From: Pycnopodia helianthoides
Taxonomy: Eukaryota > Echinodermata > Asteroidea > Forcipulatida > Asteriidae
Direction: 5' to 3'
Length of the DNA stretch: 64,000 nucleotides
NCBI GenBank assembly: GCA_032158295.1
Contig: CM063256.1
Coordinates: 9,594,453-9,658,452 of the forward strand
Part shown: in pieces, positions 53,641-64,000 of the stretch
Position numbering within the stretch: the stretch's first letter is position 1
How the letters are laid out: every line of letters starts with the position of its first letter
The notes under the pieces: generated by a model
What the model saw: only the letters and a program-made list of their open reading frames with translations
Databases searched by the model: none
Told to the model about the DNA's origin: nothing
Translations under genes and position numbers: made by a program

Positions 53641-55849
53641 AAGTGTTTAAGGGAAGGGGTTGCTCAGGGTTAATTTAATGTGTCTTGAATGACTGGGGTT
53701 AATTTTAACTGAGTCATTTAATAATTGTTGAGTAAGATGTGGTTTTTTTGTGCAATACATATTTTATTTTGAGTTGTCAGTGCTGATAAAGAATTTTAAA
53801 ACATGAACATCATTAACCCTATCAGAACCGAGTGCTCCCACTATGTTTTTCCCCGTAACTTTTAACATTGCATCCGATCTTCACAAATTTCCTGACTTCT
53901 CCCAATATTCATTAAATACTGTTTACACAAAAATTGATATCGGGGTTCAGCTGTTACCATGGTAACTGTTTGTCCGATCTTGGGCCAAGCGATTTTAACG
54001 TTTTTTAGTGACTTGTTTTTTTTCTTCTAACAAAGTTTCTCCTGGTTTTTGAATTCTTTCCCAAGAATATAGTAGTGATGAGTCACGTGATAGTGTTATT
54101 TTTAAGCATTGTGAAAATTCGAAATTGGCGAAAAATGCGGCGACCCTCTTGGAATTTGCGTTTTCAAGTCGTATTTGATGGTTCAAACTATATCAAATTT
54201 GTTATCAACAGACTTTTTTAAGCGTGTTAGATTTTAACAATCAAGCCTTGGATTCAAGTCACCCCAAAAAAAATAGTTTGCCAAAGTTTTATAGCAGGTT
54301 TTGTATTAAGAAAAGAATAATGAAACCGTTTAAAAAAAAATGTAACGTGATTTTGTACATTGTGGTAAAATGAACAATTGTGGCAAGTATCATAATAAAA
54401 AATGGCTCAGGAATGTTGAAAATACGGAGGAGGAGCATTATGTGCCCCCTCCCCCATCCCGTCCCTTGGAGTTTGAAAAAGCCAGCGCCTGATAGGGTTA
54501 TTGTTAGAATATACTCATATTATTTCATCAATTTATTATTACTAATCAATTTAGACTTGAAAATTTGAGCCGATGGCTCTGTGAGAGCTGGTTGGTTTAT
54601 TCAATGTAGTGTGCTCTAAAAAAAGTAGTCGTTGTATGAGACAGTGACAACGACGAGAGTACAGTTGTCGAAATGTTGAGACTAAACCAACCAGCTTTTG
54701 GGGGGCCATCATTTGTTCAAATCGTGTACCCGTGAGGTTAAACTAACATCTGTCTTCACATGTAAAGATTTAAATTTCACATAATCAACCTTGTTCACAT
54801 AATTATGTACAATAAATCTAAATTGTCTAAACTTAAACTTGAAACATTTTCAGTTCATTATATGATGTAAAAACATAATTGCAATGAGAAATCGCAAAAC
54901 TGCCAATCGTTACAGACATTAATCAAGGTGCGGCTGTCTTTATTTTATCTCATTCGACTCAATGTAACCAAACCGAGGCTTGAAGGAGAAATAGTCTGGT
55001 TCATTTGTGTACGATGACCATTATCATTCAGTAATGTAATTGGATACAAGAAACATGACCAAGATTTGGGGCAACAAGATAATGGTCTATTGGGCAATTC
55101 CAAGAATTCACGCATTTACGTAACATAGGACAATCATAAACTTTAACCCTCTAAGAGCAGTTAAGATGGTCATTGATTTTAGTGGTTTGTTATTCTAATG
55201 TTGGGCATCTGCTAGGAGACTACTTACTATAGTTTGTTTGTAATTGGTCCTTGGGATGATTATGGTTACTGTAATAAATGTTTAGTAAAAAAAACACCAA
55301 AACAAAATAAACAAAACATGGCGTGTTACGTGTTTGACAAAAAAGGGAGTCTTTCTGGAGTTTCCCGAATTAACGCTAGCTTTGGTTTTCCCCCAAATTA
55401 ATATCATTGTTACAATTAACCGGTTCAACAATGCTCAACTCGTAATGTTAATTCAAGGCCGCTACACTATTACCACAATTAACTACAAGTTCTGTTCCGA
55501 TTTGACCACTTCACGTCGGGAGGCAATACCATTCCACCATACACACTCCCTACTACTACCCTTAAACCAGACATCGATATAACCAAAGAAGAAACCAAAA
55601 AGAACATCTTTTGTCGAATTAGCAGCTCATTCAAAACCAACATTACTTCATTATTTCAAACAGTTTTGAAAACAGTCCTAAATCAAAAAAACTGAAAATG
55701 TCGTCCAATTAAGGTCGCGTTTTACAGTATACGGCGGGACAGGGAATGCCTAGTAGTAACACTATAACATTTTTGTGAGGTAATTTTATATTATTGTGAT
55801 TTTTTTTCTTCAATATTAGTTTATTTAATGTGGCAGCTGGAGAAAAGTA

Positions 55850-56212
55850 CGGAGCCCCTAGAGGGACAGGTAAAAAAAAATGAAAAGGTTACAAAAAGAG
55901 CCACTATGGATACAATGAGAGAAACAATATTGAATTGTATTTCGTTCACTGTATTTCTCACTTGTCTCCTTAATGGCTTATTATTAAGGCCTCATCTGAA
56001 TATTATTTGCATACTGAGATAAATGAAACGGCATTTCATGGACTCCGTAGCAGTTAAAGGATTTCGAGGGAACGAAATATTTCGAGGTGATGGAATGATT
56101 TCGAGGGAACGAAATGATTTCGGGGGAACGAAATAATATTTCAAGGGAACGAATTATTATTTTTTTTTTTTACCTTTTCGATTTTTTTTCCCCTGTCCCC
56201 TTAGGGGCTCCG
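55850..56212. mobile_element. TIR element with TA target duplication and internal repeats
   Basis: Left end CGGAGCCCCTAGAGGGACAG and inverted right end CGGAGCCCCTAAGGGGACAG pair over about 40 bases, with TA on both sides (55,848-55,849 and 56,213-56,214), as for Tc1/mariner-type insertions. The other duplicons lack it (GAGAAAAGATTTCCCTGAAA in U1). Inside, GAACGAAAT with TTTCGAGG repeats four times between 56,050 and 56,150. No transposase is encoded. Confidence 0.85.
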
Positions 56213-57061
56213 TAGAACAGGATTTCCCTGAAAGATTAATATAAAAAGTGCATACCCTTTAGACTTTTGAAAATGACTTTTTTACAACTTTGAAAGAGGT
56301 TCTTACTCCGTTAAAAAAAAAAATGAAAAGAGAGTCATATTTTATACTGAAAACTCGATTAAAAGCTAAGGTTAATAATGACGTAACTAATGGTGTTAGT
56401 GTACATGAACATAACCTTCTTCTCGTTGAAATAATGACGTCATATCAGTCAGTTAACAGTTATGTATATATATTGACAATTAAAAAATATGTTTCACACA
56501 ATCATGAAACTGTGATATTTTACCCAAACCTAACTTTATTACTATTCTGTTAGTTGTTACAACACAGTAAACATACAGCACTTCAGTTAATATGTAACCA
56601 AAAGATACGAAACTAGTGAACATGCCATTATTGCTCCGTTTTCAGGATATATTTGGAGATGATTTTAAGAGAAACTCAACTTCAAAAAGTTTGTTTAAAA
56701 TATCAAAAGGAATGATTCCATGCATAGTTTTTTCTTTTCACTATAAGCAATTTTGTCCGAGTTAAGTACTTATTGTTTTACCAAATATTACATCGTAACG
56801 ACTGAGCAGTGAACCACAAAAGGGGCTCGTTGCCTTCGGATTTGGGCGCTTCGGGTTGTAAACAGTGTTTATTATCAAATGAATATGGTAGGAAAGACTT
56901 GTTTAAATAATGTAGAATATAATGATTGACGTAACTGTCACTTGAAATTGTGTATTGTTTGTGTAATTTCATGACAGAACACAGTCCGTTAGAACCAAAC
57001 GTTGGACTCCACAAAATGGTGGACCGTACGTTCCGATGGATGTATTTCCAGAGGCAAATTT

Positions 57062-57330
57062 TATTTTTGTAATCAATATTCTACAATATTTTTAAAAGTA
57101 TTTCCTACCATATTTGTTTGATAATAAACACTGTTTATTGCCCAAAGCCCCGAGTGGTTAACTGTGTCCCTGAGCAAGACACTTAATAACTATAATTTAT
57201 TCTCTACACCCAGGGGTAAAATGGGTCCCTGTGAGGGCAGAGATGGTTCTTGTGATTGATTTAGCTTAGTAGCGCATATTTGTTGCACAGGCTGTATACT
57301 CCCCAGGGAGCTTGTTTAACTTTTAATGTA
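57062..57330. repeat. Rearranged insert with inverted arm and SINE-like core
   Basis: 57,075-57,140 is the inverse of 56,855-56,925 (ACCATATT..TTTGATAATAAACACTGT). It is followed by a core, GTCCCTGAGCAAGACACTTA to CCCAGGGGTAAAATGGGT and ACTCCCCAGGGAGCT (57,165-57,305), resembling a dispersed SINE-like family. The duplicon sequence then resumes with a second copy of 56,905-57,060 at 57,327-57,490. Confidence 0.55.
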
Positions 57331-57649
57331 AAATATAATGATTGACGTAACTGTCAATTGAAATTGTGTATTGTTTGTGTAATTTCATGACAGAACACAG
57401 TCCGTTAGTTTGTAGAACCAAATGTTGGACTCCACAAAATGGTGGACCGTATGTTCCCCTGGATGTACTTCAAGAGGCAAATTATATTTCTGTAATCACT
57501 ACTCACTAATTACACCACACTGTGGGTGCTTAAGTGCATGGACAACTCTTAACAAAGGATAAGGAGCAATTCTTAACAGCAACATTATTTTGAAAGCTGC
57601 TCCTTAAATCTTTATAACATGTACTTTGCCCTGAATATTAAGCGACTTT

Positions 57650-59782
57650 TCACTGGAACGACAGTGCTGGTGATACGGGGCGCTGACAGATTAACTTGCG
57701 TGTACTATCACAATCCTCATCGTGCCAGCCTGCCGCACGGCCTACTGCGCAATCTTGGTTGCCATCATTATTATTTGGCTGACCATCATCCCATCTCTTG
57801 TCCTGCACGTCAATAGTACCTTCACCATCCAAACACACCCAGGTAACTGATCCGAGACAATCCGAAATTAAAAAAAAGTCTCATTACATCAAATTGGGAG
57901 CGGGATCATTCCTTAAGGTATGGTCAGGATGCTTACGACCAATACCATCTTTATAAAAAGTAAGCTTTTGCCTTTCGTATACAAATAACACAATTTATTT
58001 TTTCGGGGTCATTACCACTTTTGTTTGTGTTAAAACCGCCCTCAGGTTGACCTTTGTTTTGCTTGCGCTGCGACGGAACCGTCGGGATCAAGCAGGAAAT
58101 TAAAGGAAGGTATACTTTTTGCAATTACTCTACACATTAGTGACCACAAAAACTTACTTTGGTAAGAGCACTGGAGAGCTGTTGATATTATAAAACAATG
58201 TTTGAAACGACTCCCTGTGAGGCAATTTTTTTTTCAGAGAATGAGTAATGTTTCACCCAACTTTTTTGAACCTGAGAAAGACTTTATATAAGCAGGCATG
58301 ATGCCTTTCTCAGGCATCTGAAAGCACACACGTTATATGCAACAAGGGTGTTTTTTCTTTCATTTATTTTTATGCAACTTCACTGACAAATTGAGCCTAA
58401 ATTTTCACAGGTTTGTTATTTTATGTATGTGTTTGGATACATTGAGTGAGGATGATAATAATAATAATAATAATAATAATGTATTTATAAAGCGCCTTAT
58501 GCAAGCCTCAAAGCGCTTTATAGTAAAACAATAAGGATAATGGTTTTTGAAAATTACCAAAAGTATACCCTGCCTTTAAAGGGACACGTTGACTTCGGAT
58601 TGGACGCCTTTGGCTTATAAAAGCGGGAAGATGTTTTAAACGGAGAACGTAATGATCCACGCAATAATACATTGATTTGTTCATGTCCCTACATGAAACG
58701 TTACTCAGATTGTGTATTCCAATTTCGAATTATTGACGTAACAGCTATAGATTTTCGGCAATATCTCAAAAACGCTACCGTCTTTTGAAATGAAATTTCC
58801 ACAGGTTGGTTTTATTGTATATTTCTACATTTGTATAGGATTAAAACAATTGAACGGTTTCAAAAACTAAAGGTACACTATTGCCTTAAATTAGGCAGAA
58901 ATCGTTATTTCGTTCGTTTGGTGTCCTTCGACCCCGGGGCACCAAACCCAGTGACCGGAATTACAGCAAAGTCGGTGTGGCACCATAAAATAACTTACTA
59001 TGCCGCTTTTATAAAAGAAAGCGGTCTCGTTATTTTTTGAAAATGCTTTTTCTTTCCACTGACCGAATTAAACGTAAATGGCTGATGAAACTACTTATTT
59101 GCTATGCCAGCTTATGGTTGGTACTTCAATACCTCCACCAGCACCTAACCACTTTCAATAGAATGTTCAAGTCTCGTGTGTATTCGAACTTCCGGTACGT
59201 ACGATTATGTTGAACAAAGATTTACGCCACTCATGTTAATATTACGGTGTGCCACACCGCTGCACTTTGGAACTCCTTACCTGTATCTTGTTTTCCACCA
59301 ACTCTGTCATAGTTCAAGAGGAACGGCAACATATATTATTTTCTCTCATGTTAAAGAGTTTTCCTAATTTTTCTTATAGCTCTGAGTGGCATTTTGGCCT
59401 TGTGTTAGCGATTTGTCGTAAAATAAAACTAATTGTAAGGACGATTGACCATCATTTAAAGATGTGTGTACTAACCTTCAACTTCAATGTCGTTGCAACC
59501 AATCCAAAAAGTGCTGCAGCTGCACATGTTGACAACGTGTTGTAATTCTTCTTCAGATTGAGGGACAACAATCTCACCGCCCAACTCAATGCAAATCTGC
59601 TTGCCCTCTTCCCATGTAACTTGGGCATCGTGCATCTTGTAGCATTTGTCGTGCCACTGGCTCCAAGCAGGAGGGCATGGCGGGGCCTTCTTCAAACACC
59701 GCCCATTTACGGCAGCGTAGTTTGCCATCATAAATATACCAACAAAACCCAGCAGTTTGCTCGCCAACATTTTGCAGACCAT
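57650..59782 (-). CDS. Secreted C-type lectin E (two exons)
   Basis: Exon 1 is 59,782-59,476 (307 nt, donor GTTAGT) and exon 2 is 57,846-57,650 (197 nt, CAG acceptor), phase 1, for 167 residues. The first base after the acceptor is T instead of G, so the junction codon is GTT (Val) instead of the Gly in A, B and D. Signal peptide MVCKMLASKLLGFV..AAVNG. The domain shows CPPAWSQWHDKCYK, WEEGKQIC, MCSCSTFWIGCND, WVCLDGEG, QPN, GNQDC and GWHDEDC, closing LICQRP. QPN with WHD is the same pairing as lectin B. The usual ATTAAA after the stop is altered here, so the poly(A) signal is unclear. The intron (1.63 kb) is shorter than in A and D because the GATT element region is missing. Confidence 0.87.
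58452..58535. repeat. (ATA)n with TATAAAGCGCCTTAT palindrome
   Basis: Ten or so AAT units are followed by GTATTTATAAAGCGCCTTAT and the inverse-like CAAAGCGCTTTATAG. This pairing of a TAA microsatellite with an AAGCGC hairpin is a dispersed short element type. It is found in the lectin E intron only. Confidence 0.6.
58580..58690. mobile_element. Internally deleted foldback MITE, family 2, in lectin E intron
   Basis: Starts AGGGACACGTTGACTTCGG after TTAA and ends TTCATGTCCCT, but most of both arms is lost. Its position matches the other lectin introns. Confidence 0.7.
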
Positions 59783-60004
59783 CTCTTGACAAATTGAAAT
59801 TTATACAATTAACCAAGAAGGTGCAACCTTCACAGACCGGAACTGCGCCGAGATCCTTCTATTACCAATAAAAACACAGATCATCCAGTCACAACAAGAA
59901 ACAGGGCAACGCGGAGTTTTCCATCAACAGCGATAATTCCTTCAATGGTTGTATAATATGTAATAAGATATATTATAATTTAGACTTATTATGATTTTGA
60001 GTTA

Positions 60005-61200
60005 TGCATTTGTCCGCCCAACCGCCCAGAGCGATACACTGTAACATACGGTAGGAGGAAACTCTCACCAGCTAGTCTTTGTAGGGGGAAAACGTAATAA
60101 TATAAAAAAAATAGTTAGTCATTGTTGGCGTGTTCGTCAGGACAATGCCAATCGTTTATATCAGTTTGTATTTCCCCCAGCACAGTAAAGTCGTAAAAAT
60201 TATAACTCTAATGACGTTGAAATAATTAAGCTGCTACCAACTCGTAAAATTTTAACTCTAATGACGTTAAAATAATTAAGCTGCTACCAACAACGCGCTC
60301 GTTTGTAACCAAACATATGTTGTTTTCTTTAACACAAAGATTTCGACAAAAACTAATGACTTGCCGTTTAATCAGTAAGGGCATTTAATGCCCACAAAAA
60401 CTATTTTGTTCGTCGTTAAACAATCAAATCGGCATAAACAATTACCGGTAGCCATTGACGAGAGGCACTTATTGTTCCTTAGGGACTTCTGAACTTGAAA
60501 TAATACGTTATTCAATGACAATGTTAACGAAACGGACGACAATTGTACAAAAATAACAAGCCTTATGTATCTTTTGGAACTTTAACAACGATTCCAGTAA
60601 TTTACTGCAAGAGTCTTAAAAAAACTAAACATCTTTTCAACTCGGAATTTGCAGGAGCGGATAAGGCCTTGACCAAGGCGTTTGAGTTTTGAATTTATGT
60701 TTTTTCTTCATTATCAGTTTGTTTGTATTATTTAAATTTTTTCACTTGCCCGCACTACCCACTCGAGCTTGCTATGTGCGTGTGCTTGCTCTGTGCTTTC
60801 AGGTGTGCACATGCATGTGTTTGTACACGCAGTGTGCGTGTGAAAGTATCGCACGTATTCGAACTTCCGGGACCAGTGTGGTCCCAACCATCCCAACCAT
60901 TATGGAGTTTTTCGTAGGCAAGATTTTGTTTCATCAATTGTTTTAGTTTAAAGTATATAGCATTACAAATTAGATATTTTGTTGGGAATATAATGCCAAG
61001 TGATACAAAAATATGAAAGTAAAATCATTTTAACAAAAAAACAAAGAAAACCCGAGAATTAAAGTTGAACTCGGCTTCCGGTTATTTGCAAATTAATTAC
61101 AAGTTCTGCCTACCTCAGCATGAAACTTATGTAAACGCTTGTTTGGTCGGGTGGTGATAATCGCAAGACGCTGTAATTGCCAGACGCTAAGCCTTTTTCA
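60005..61200. repeat. F block and distal flank upstream of lectin E
   Basis: 60,005-60,690 is the F block, with a short tandem copy of GTAAAATTTTAACTCTAATGACG at 60,194 and 60,244. 60,770-61,200 matches 12,890-12,975 joined to 13,690-14,060 in U1, without the 690-bp TIR element. No gene is seen. Confidence 0.65.
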
Positions 61201-61960
61201 TTGCTGCTTATGGTCGCTGAGTCGTTGCGTCACGCGTTAATCTTACGATCGTGCGACCCTCGCACGTCCGCGTATGAACCAGTTTTTAGTGGTTGTACTA
61301 ATTCGGGCGTTGATTTACAAAAGGGGTGTCTAAAAAAATTGATCGAACAAACATCCTTGTGTCAAAGTGTTTATTTTGGTTTAATAATAATAAAACTAAT
61401 TATTTGTATTAACTTTAAAAACTAAAACTCATCTATAAATATTGTAATGCTTATTTATTGTCTTTAAGATTTTTCATAATATATGTTCAAAACAAATATT
61501 TGATTTCAGGAAAAAATATATTCTTCGTTAAACGTGTTTTCTCGTTTCGATACGCGCAGGACTTACACAGTCTATAGATGGATTGCACATGACGTCATTG
61601 ACAACCATCATCAAAGAAAAACAAGGGAAACGTGCAGGCGTGTACGCGTTGTGCGCAACTCTCAGCCACTGACAGCCTTTCACATGTGCACGTTTCATCA
61701 ACAATGGCGGCCAATGCAGGGGGTCTTTATAATGGTTCTGCCACGCGTCAGTAGCTCGCGGAAGTCTTGTTTGCTAATTAATAGTTCATGACATTCAGGG
61801 ATATGCATCAGTATCCAGTGTGGCCCCCGTATGTACTGCCAGCCTTGCTCACCACCAAGGTGCCGGCGCGCCTACAACGCGCCTACATGTACATACAATA
61901 CTGTTCGGCTCGGAGTTAAAACTGCGACCGCCTTAGCAAGGCTAGGGCGGGTATAGGTTT
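61200..61960. other. Distal end of U6, no gene
   Basis: 61,570-61,860 matches 15,965-16,320 (CACATGACGTCA, GGCGGCCAATGCAGGGGGTC, GATATGCATCAGTATC). 61,250-61,560 is AT-rich with no counterpart I could place. No exon is recognised. Confidence 0.45.
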
Positions 61961-62059
61961 CGGACCATGGTGGAGCAAGCAATAGGTAGACTAGGTACTC
62001 CGAGGTCACATTCAATCATGGAAGAAGGGCCAGACATTGCCTCTCTCTAAAATGCACGG

Positions 62060-62610
62060 AAAACAACCAAAACTATGGACGATTTGGACCACTGCACACA
62101 TTGCATTTCGTTTACGTTGGGACACATCTAAACCACAGATCATGTTACCACTACCCACAACCTCCAACTCCACTCTACCTAAACCCTCAAGTACTTACGT
62201 CCCGAAACTAACTACCAATCACTCTCTTAATGCAGCAACGTATTTCATTTATTTACCGAACAGGTTGGTTATCTGTAGGCCCTGCTGTATTTTCGCTATA
62301 AGCTGCCCACTAGAGGCGCCCTCAAGCAACTGTGGTTTTATTTGGAAAACACTGAAGGTCAAAGATCAATTTCCAATCTTCAATAAGTGTGTGGTATGGA
62401 GAGCCAAACGAGATTGAGACAGTTTGGGATCGCCTTTTCGTTTTGAAAGCTTCAACAATGATGTGAGCTGTCAATGTCGACAAAGGAAAAATGTAAGTTT
62501 CTCTGTATCTTTTCCCAATTCAGTTTTATTGTTTAGCTTATTAGTTAATCTTATCAGGCAGAATTCGAGTCAGTAAGGCCATATGCAATCTTGAGACAAA
62601 GGGCGCCCTC
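62060..62610 (+). repeat. Duplicon block R, copy 5 (R5)
   Basis: Same landmarks as R2, including AGGTCAAAGATCA (62,356-62,368) and GTAAGT (62,493-62,498). The poly-C tract of the other copies is absent here. This begins U7. Confidence 0.7.
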
Positions 62611-62624
62611 CCTTGTGACCTGGT

Positions 62625-63640
62625 AACCCCGGGTTACCTCTATCTATTTTCGAACGATTCGAGCACCAATAATAACCCAGCTCTTTTATGTAATTCCTTT
62701 GCAAATTGTATTTTAATTCTTTGCCTTGTACTAAAAGTAGGGCTCAATTGCTACATTCTCCATGCAACTTGGGTTTTGAAAGATTGTTTACATTATCCAT
62801 GCAGACTCCCATACATTATCATATCGTGCGTTTACACGTTGTGATTCAGCCCATTCCAGCGGTCTTAGATGAGACCAATGGGCAAAGTGAACGCGTTATT
62901 TCATTTCATTTCAAGACATTTATCTCCACTCCAACGGAGAAAAACAAGAATCATCAAAACAATAATAAAGAACAGTAAGAAGATGGTTGGAAATGGGGGC
63001 ATAGCCAGAAAAGCCAAAGCTTGTAATAGATATGCCCGGACAAACACAAACAAAAATGGACCATTACTAAGACAGAATAGACAGAATATGTGAACTAAAG
63101 TGGCTGCAAAGCGTTTACCTCTATCTGTTTACGAACGATTCGACCATCACTAATAACCCAGCTCTTTTATGTAATTCCATTGCAAATAGTATTTTCATTA
63201 CTTGCCTGGTACTAAAAGTAGGGCTCAATTACTACGTTCTCCATGCAACTTTGGTTTTGAAAGAATTGTTTACATTATCCATGCAGACTCCCATACATTA
63301 TCATATCGTGCGTTTACACGTTGTGATTGTGCGCAGTAAGCTGAGTAGCAGTACAATCGTTCCCATCATGCATCACACTACATCCTGAACGAGAATTTGT
63401 ACAAGCTCATCAGCCCATCCCAGCGGTCTTAGATGAGACCAATGGGGCAAAGTGAACGCGTCAATTCATTTTATTTCAAGACATTTATCTCCACTCCAAC
63501 GGAGAAAAACAAGAATAATCAAAACAAAAATAAAGAACCGTATAAGAAGACGGTTGGAAATGGGGGCATAGCCAGAAAAGCCAAAGCTTGTGGTAGGTAT
63601 GCCCGGACAAACACAAACAAAAATGGACCATTATTAACAA
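62625..63640. repeat. Local tandem duplication after R5, including LINE tail
   Basis: 62,630-63,110 is repeated at 63,113-63,640 (TTACCTCTATCT, CGAACGATTCGA, AACCCAGCTCTTTTATG, GCGGTCTTAGATGAGACCAAT, then the inverted LINE tail). The first copy has lost the VIVRSEL..LNENLYK stretch and the second has two extra bases in it (CATCACACTACATCC), so the peptide frame seen in U2 and U4 is broken in both. Confidence 0.75.
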
Positions 63641-64000
63641 GTACAGCGTGAGTAGGTTCGATATTTAACTAAGACAAAAAAGACTCTATGTAAACTAAAG
63701 TGGCTTCAGAGAGAGTTGCAACTTATATAACAAATGAAATACACTTAGGAAAACACATGAGGGTTCAATAAACAATAACACATCGTGTACAGGTAAAATA
63801 GAGAAATCTCAATAGGGTGAAAACAAAGAGGAAGCTCCAGGGATTTGATTAGATTTTGAATATTTGTGTGCTTTGAACTTGGGTTGGCAGAAAACTGCGT
63901 TCCTGCAAGAAGTTATGTAAGCAGGGAGATTATTCCAGTTGCAAGGCCCAGACCATAATATACTATCTTGAAATGCGACTGTTCTGTGTTTGGAAAGTAG
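63462..64000 (-). mobile_element. LINE 3' end, U7 copy, cut by window edge
   Basis: Minus-strand LINE tail with the RT C-terminal codons near 63,990-63,840 (LQLE..NNLPAYITSCRNAVF-like reading) and 3' UTR down to the TTTCA-type tail near 63,462. It runs off the right end of the window. Confidence 0.65.

Larger units (their letters stand above)
53720..57640. repeat. Duplicon block M, U6 copy
   Basis: Block M landmarks are in the usual order, with GTCGTTGTATGAGACAGTGAC (54,628), GTGCGGCTGTC (54,928), TGGCGTGTTACGTGTTTGAC (55,319) and TTCTCGTTGAAATAATGACG (56,420). Interrupted by a MITE at 55,850-56,212 and rearranged at 56,880-57,490. No gene is seen. Confidence 0.65.

Noticed and set aside
55828..56022. 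64-codon frame
   Set aside because: It starts just outside and runs into the TA-flanked MITE, which explains the open stretch.

Overview
This window looks like invertebrate nuclear DNA. It is AT-rich, carries many short inverted-repeat elements and a 5'-truncated LINE, and its only convincing genes are intron-containing. The gene family (small secreted C-type lectins) and several repeats (foldback MITEs with TTAA target sites, a GGGCCCAATTTCATAAA hairpin element, an ATA-repeat plus TATAAAGCGCCTTAT element) suggest a marine deuterostome, most likely an echinoderm and perhaps a sea star. I infer this from memory of repeat and gene styles; I could not search a database.

The window is one locus built by repeated segmental duplication. 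Each duplicon runs left to right in the same order: (R) a GC-richer block with a DR1-like AGGTCAAAGGTCA site and a conserved GTAAGT; a minus-strand LINE 3' end with a (TGAAA)n tail; (S) a block around GCTTCGAAAACG; a G-rich telomere-like minisatellite; (M) a long 3' flank; lectin exon 2; the intron; lectin exon 1; and (F) the lectin 5' flank. Approximate duplicons are U1 1.3-16.7 kb, U2 16.7-23.4, U3 23.4-27.6, U4 27.6-36.1, U5 37.0-48.3 (heavily rearranged), U6 50.7-62.0 and U7 62.0-64.0 (cut by the window edge).

Four lectin genes appear intact, all on the minus strand: A (8,564-12,037), B (20,778-22,716), D (32,122-35,425) and E (57,650-59,782). Each has two exons joined in phase 1, an N-terminal signal peptide and one long-form C-type lectin domain, giving 167-168 residues. 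There is also an orphan exon 2 (C, 25,948-26,138) and two broken exon 1 copies (40.88-41.05 kb and 44.81-45.16 kb). The sugar/calcium loop differs between copies (QPD, QPN, EPN) and so does the WND position (WGD, WHD, WYD, WWG). The family-wide changes WIGL to WIGC and WVW to WVC add a cysteine pair. The products are probably secreted lectins with diversified ligands.

U5 holds three copies of one segment. Two of them (37.0-41.05 and 41.05-44.97 kb) are almost identical over 2.8 kb but riddled with single-base indels over the adjoining 1.1 kb. That pattern suggests a gap filled with uncorrected long reads, or a false duplication. The region from 48.3 to 50.6 kb lies outside the duplicons and contains a three-copy tandem repeat, a tRNA-like fragment and an inverted repeat. 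No plus-strand protein gene is convincing anywhere.
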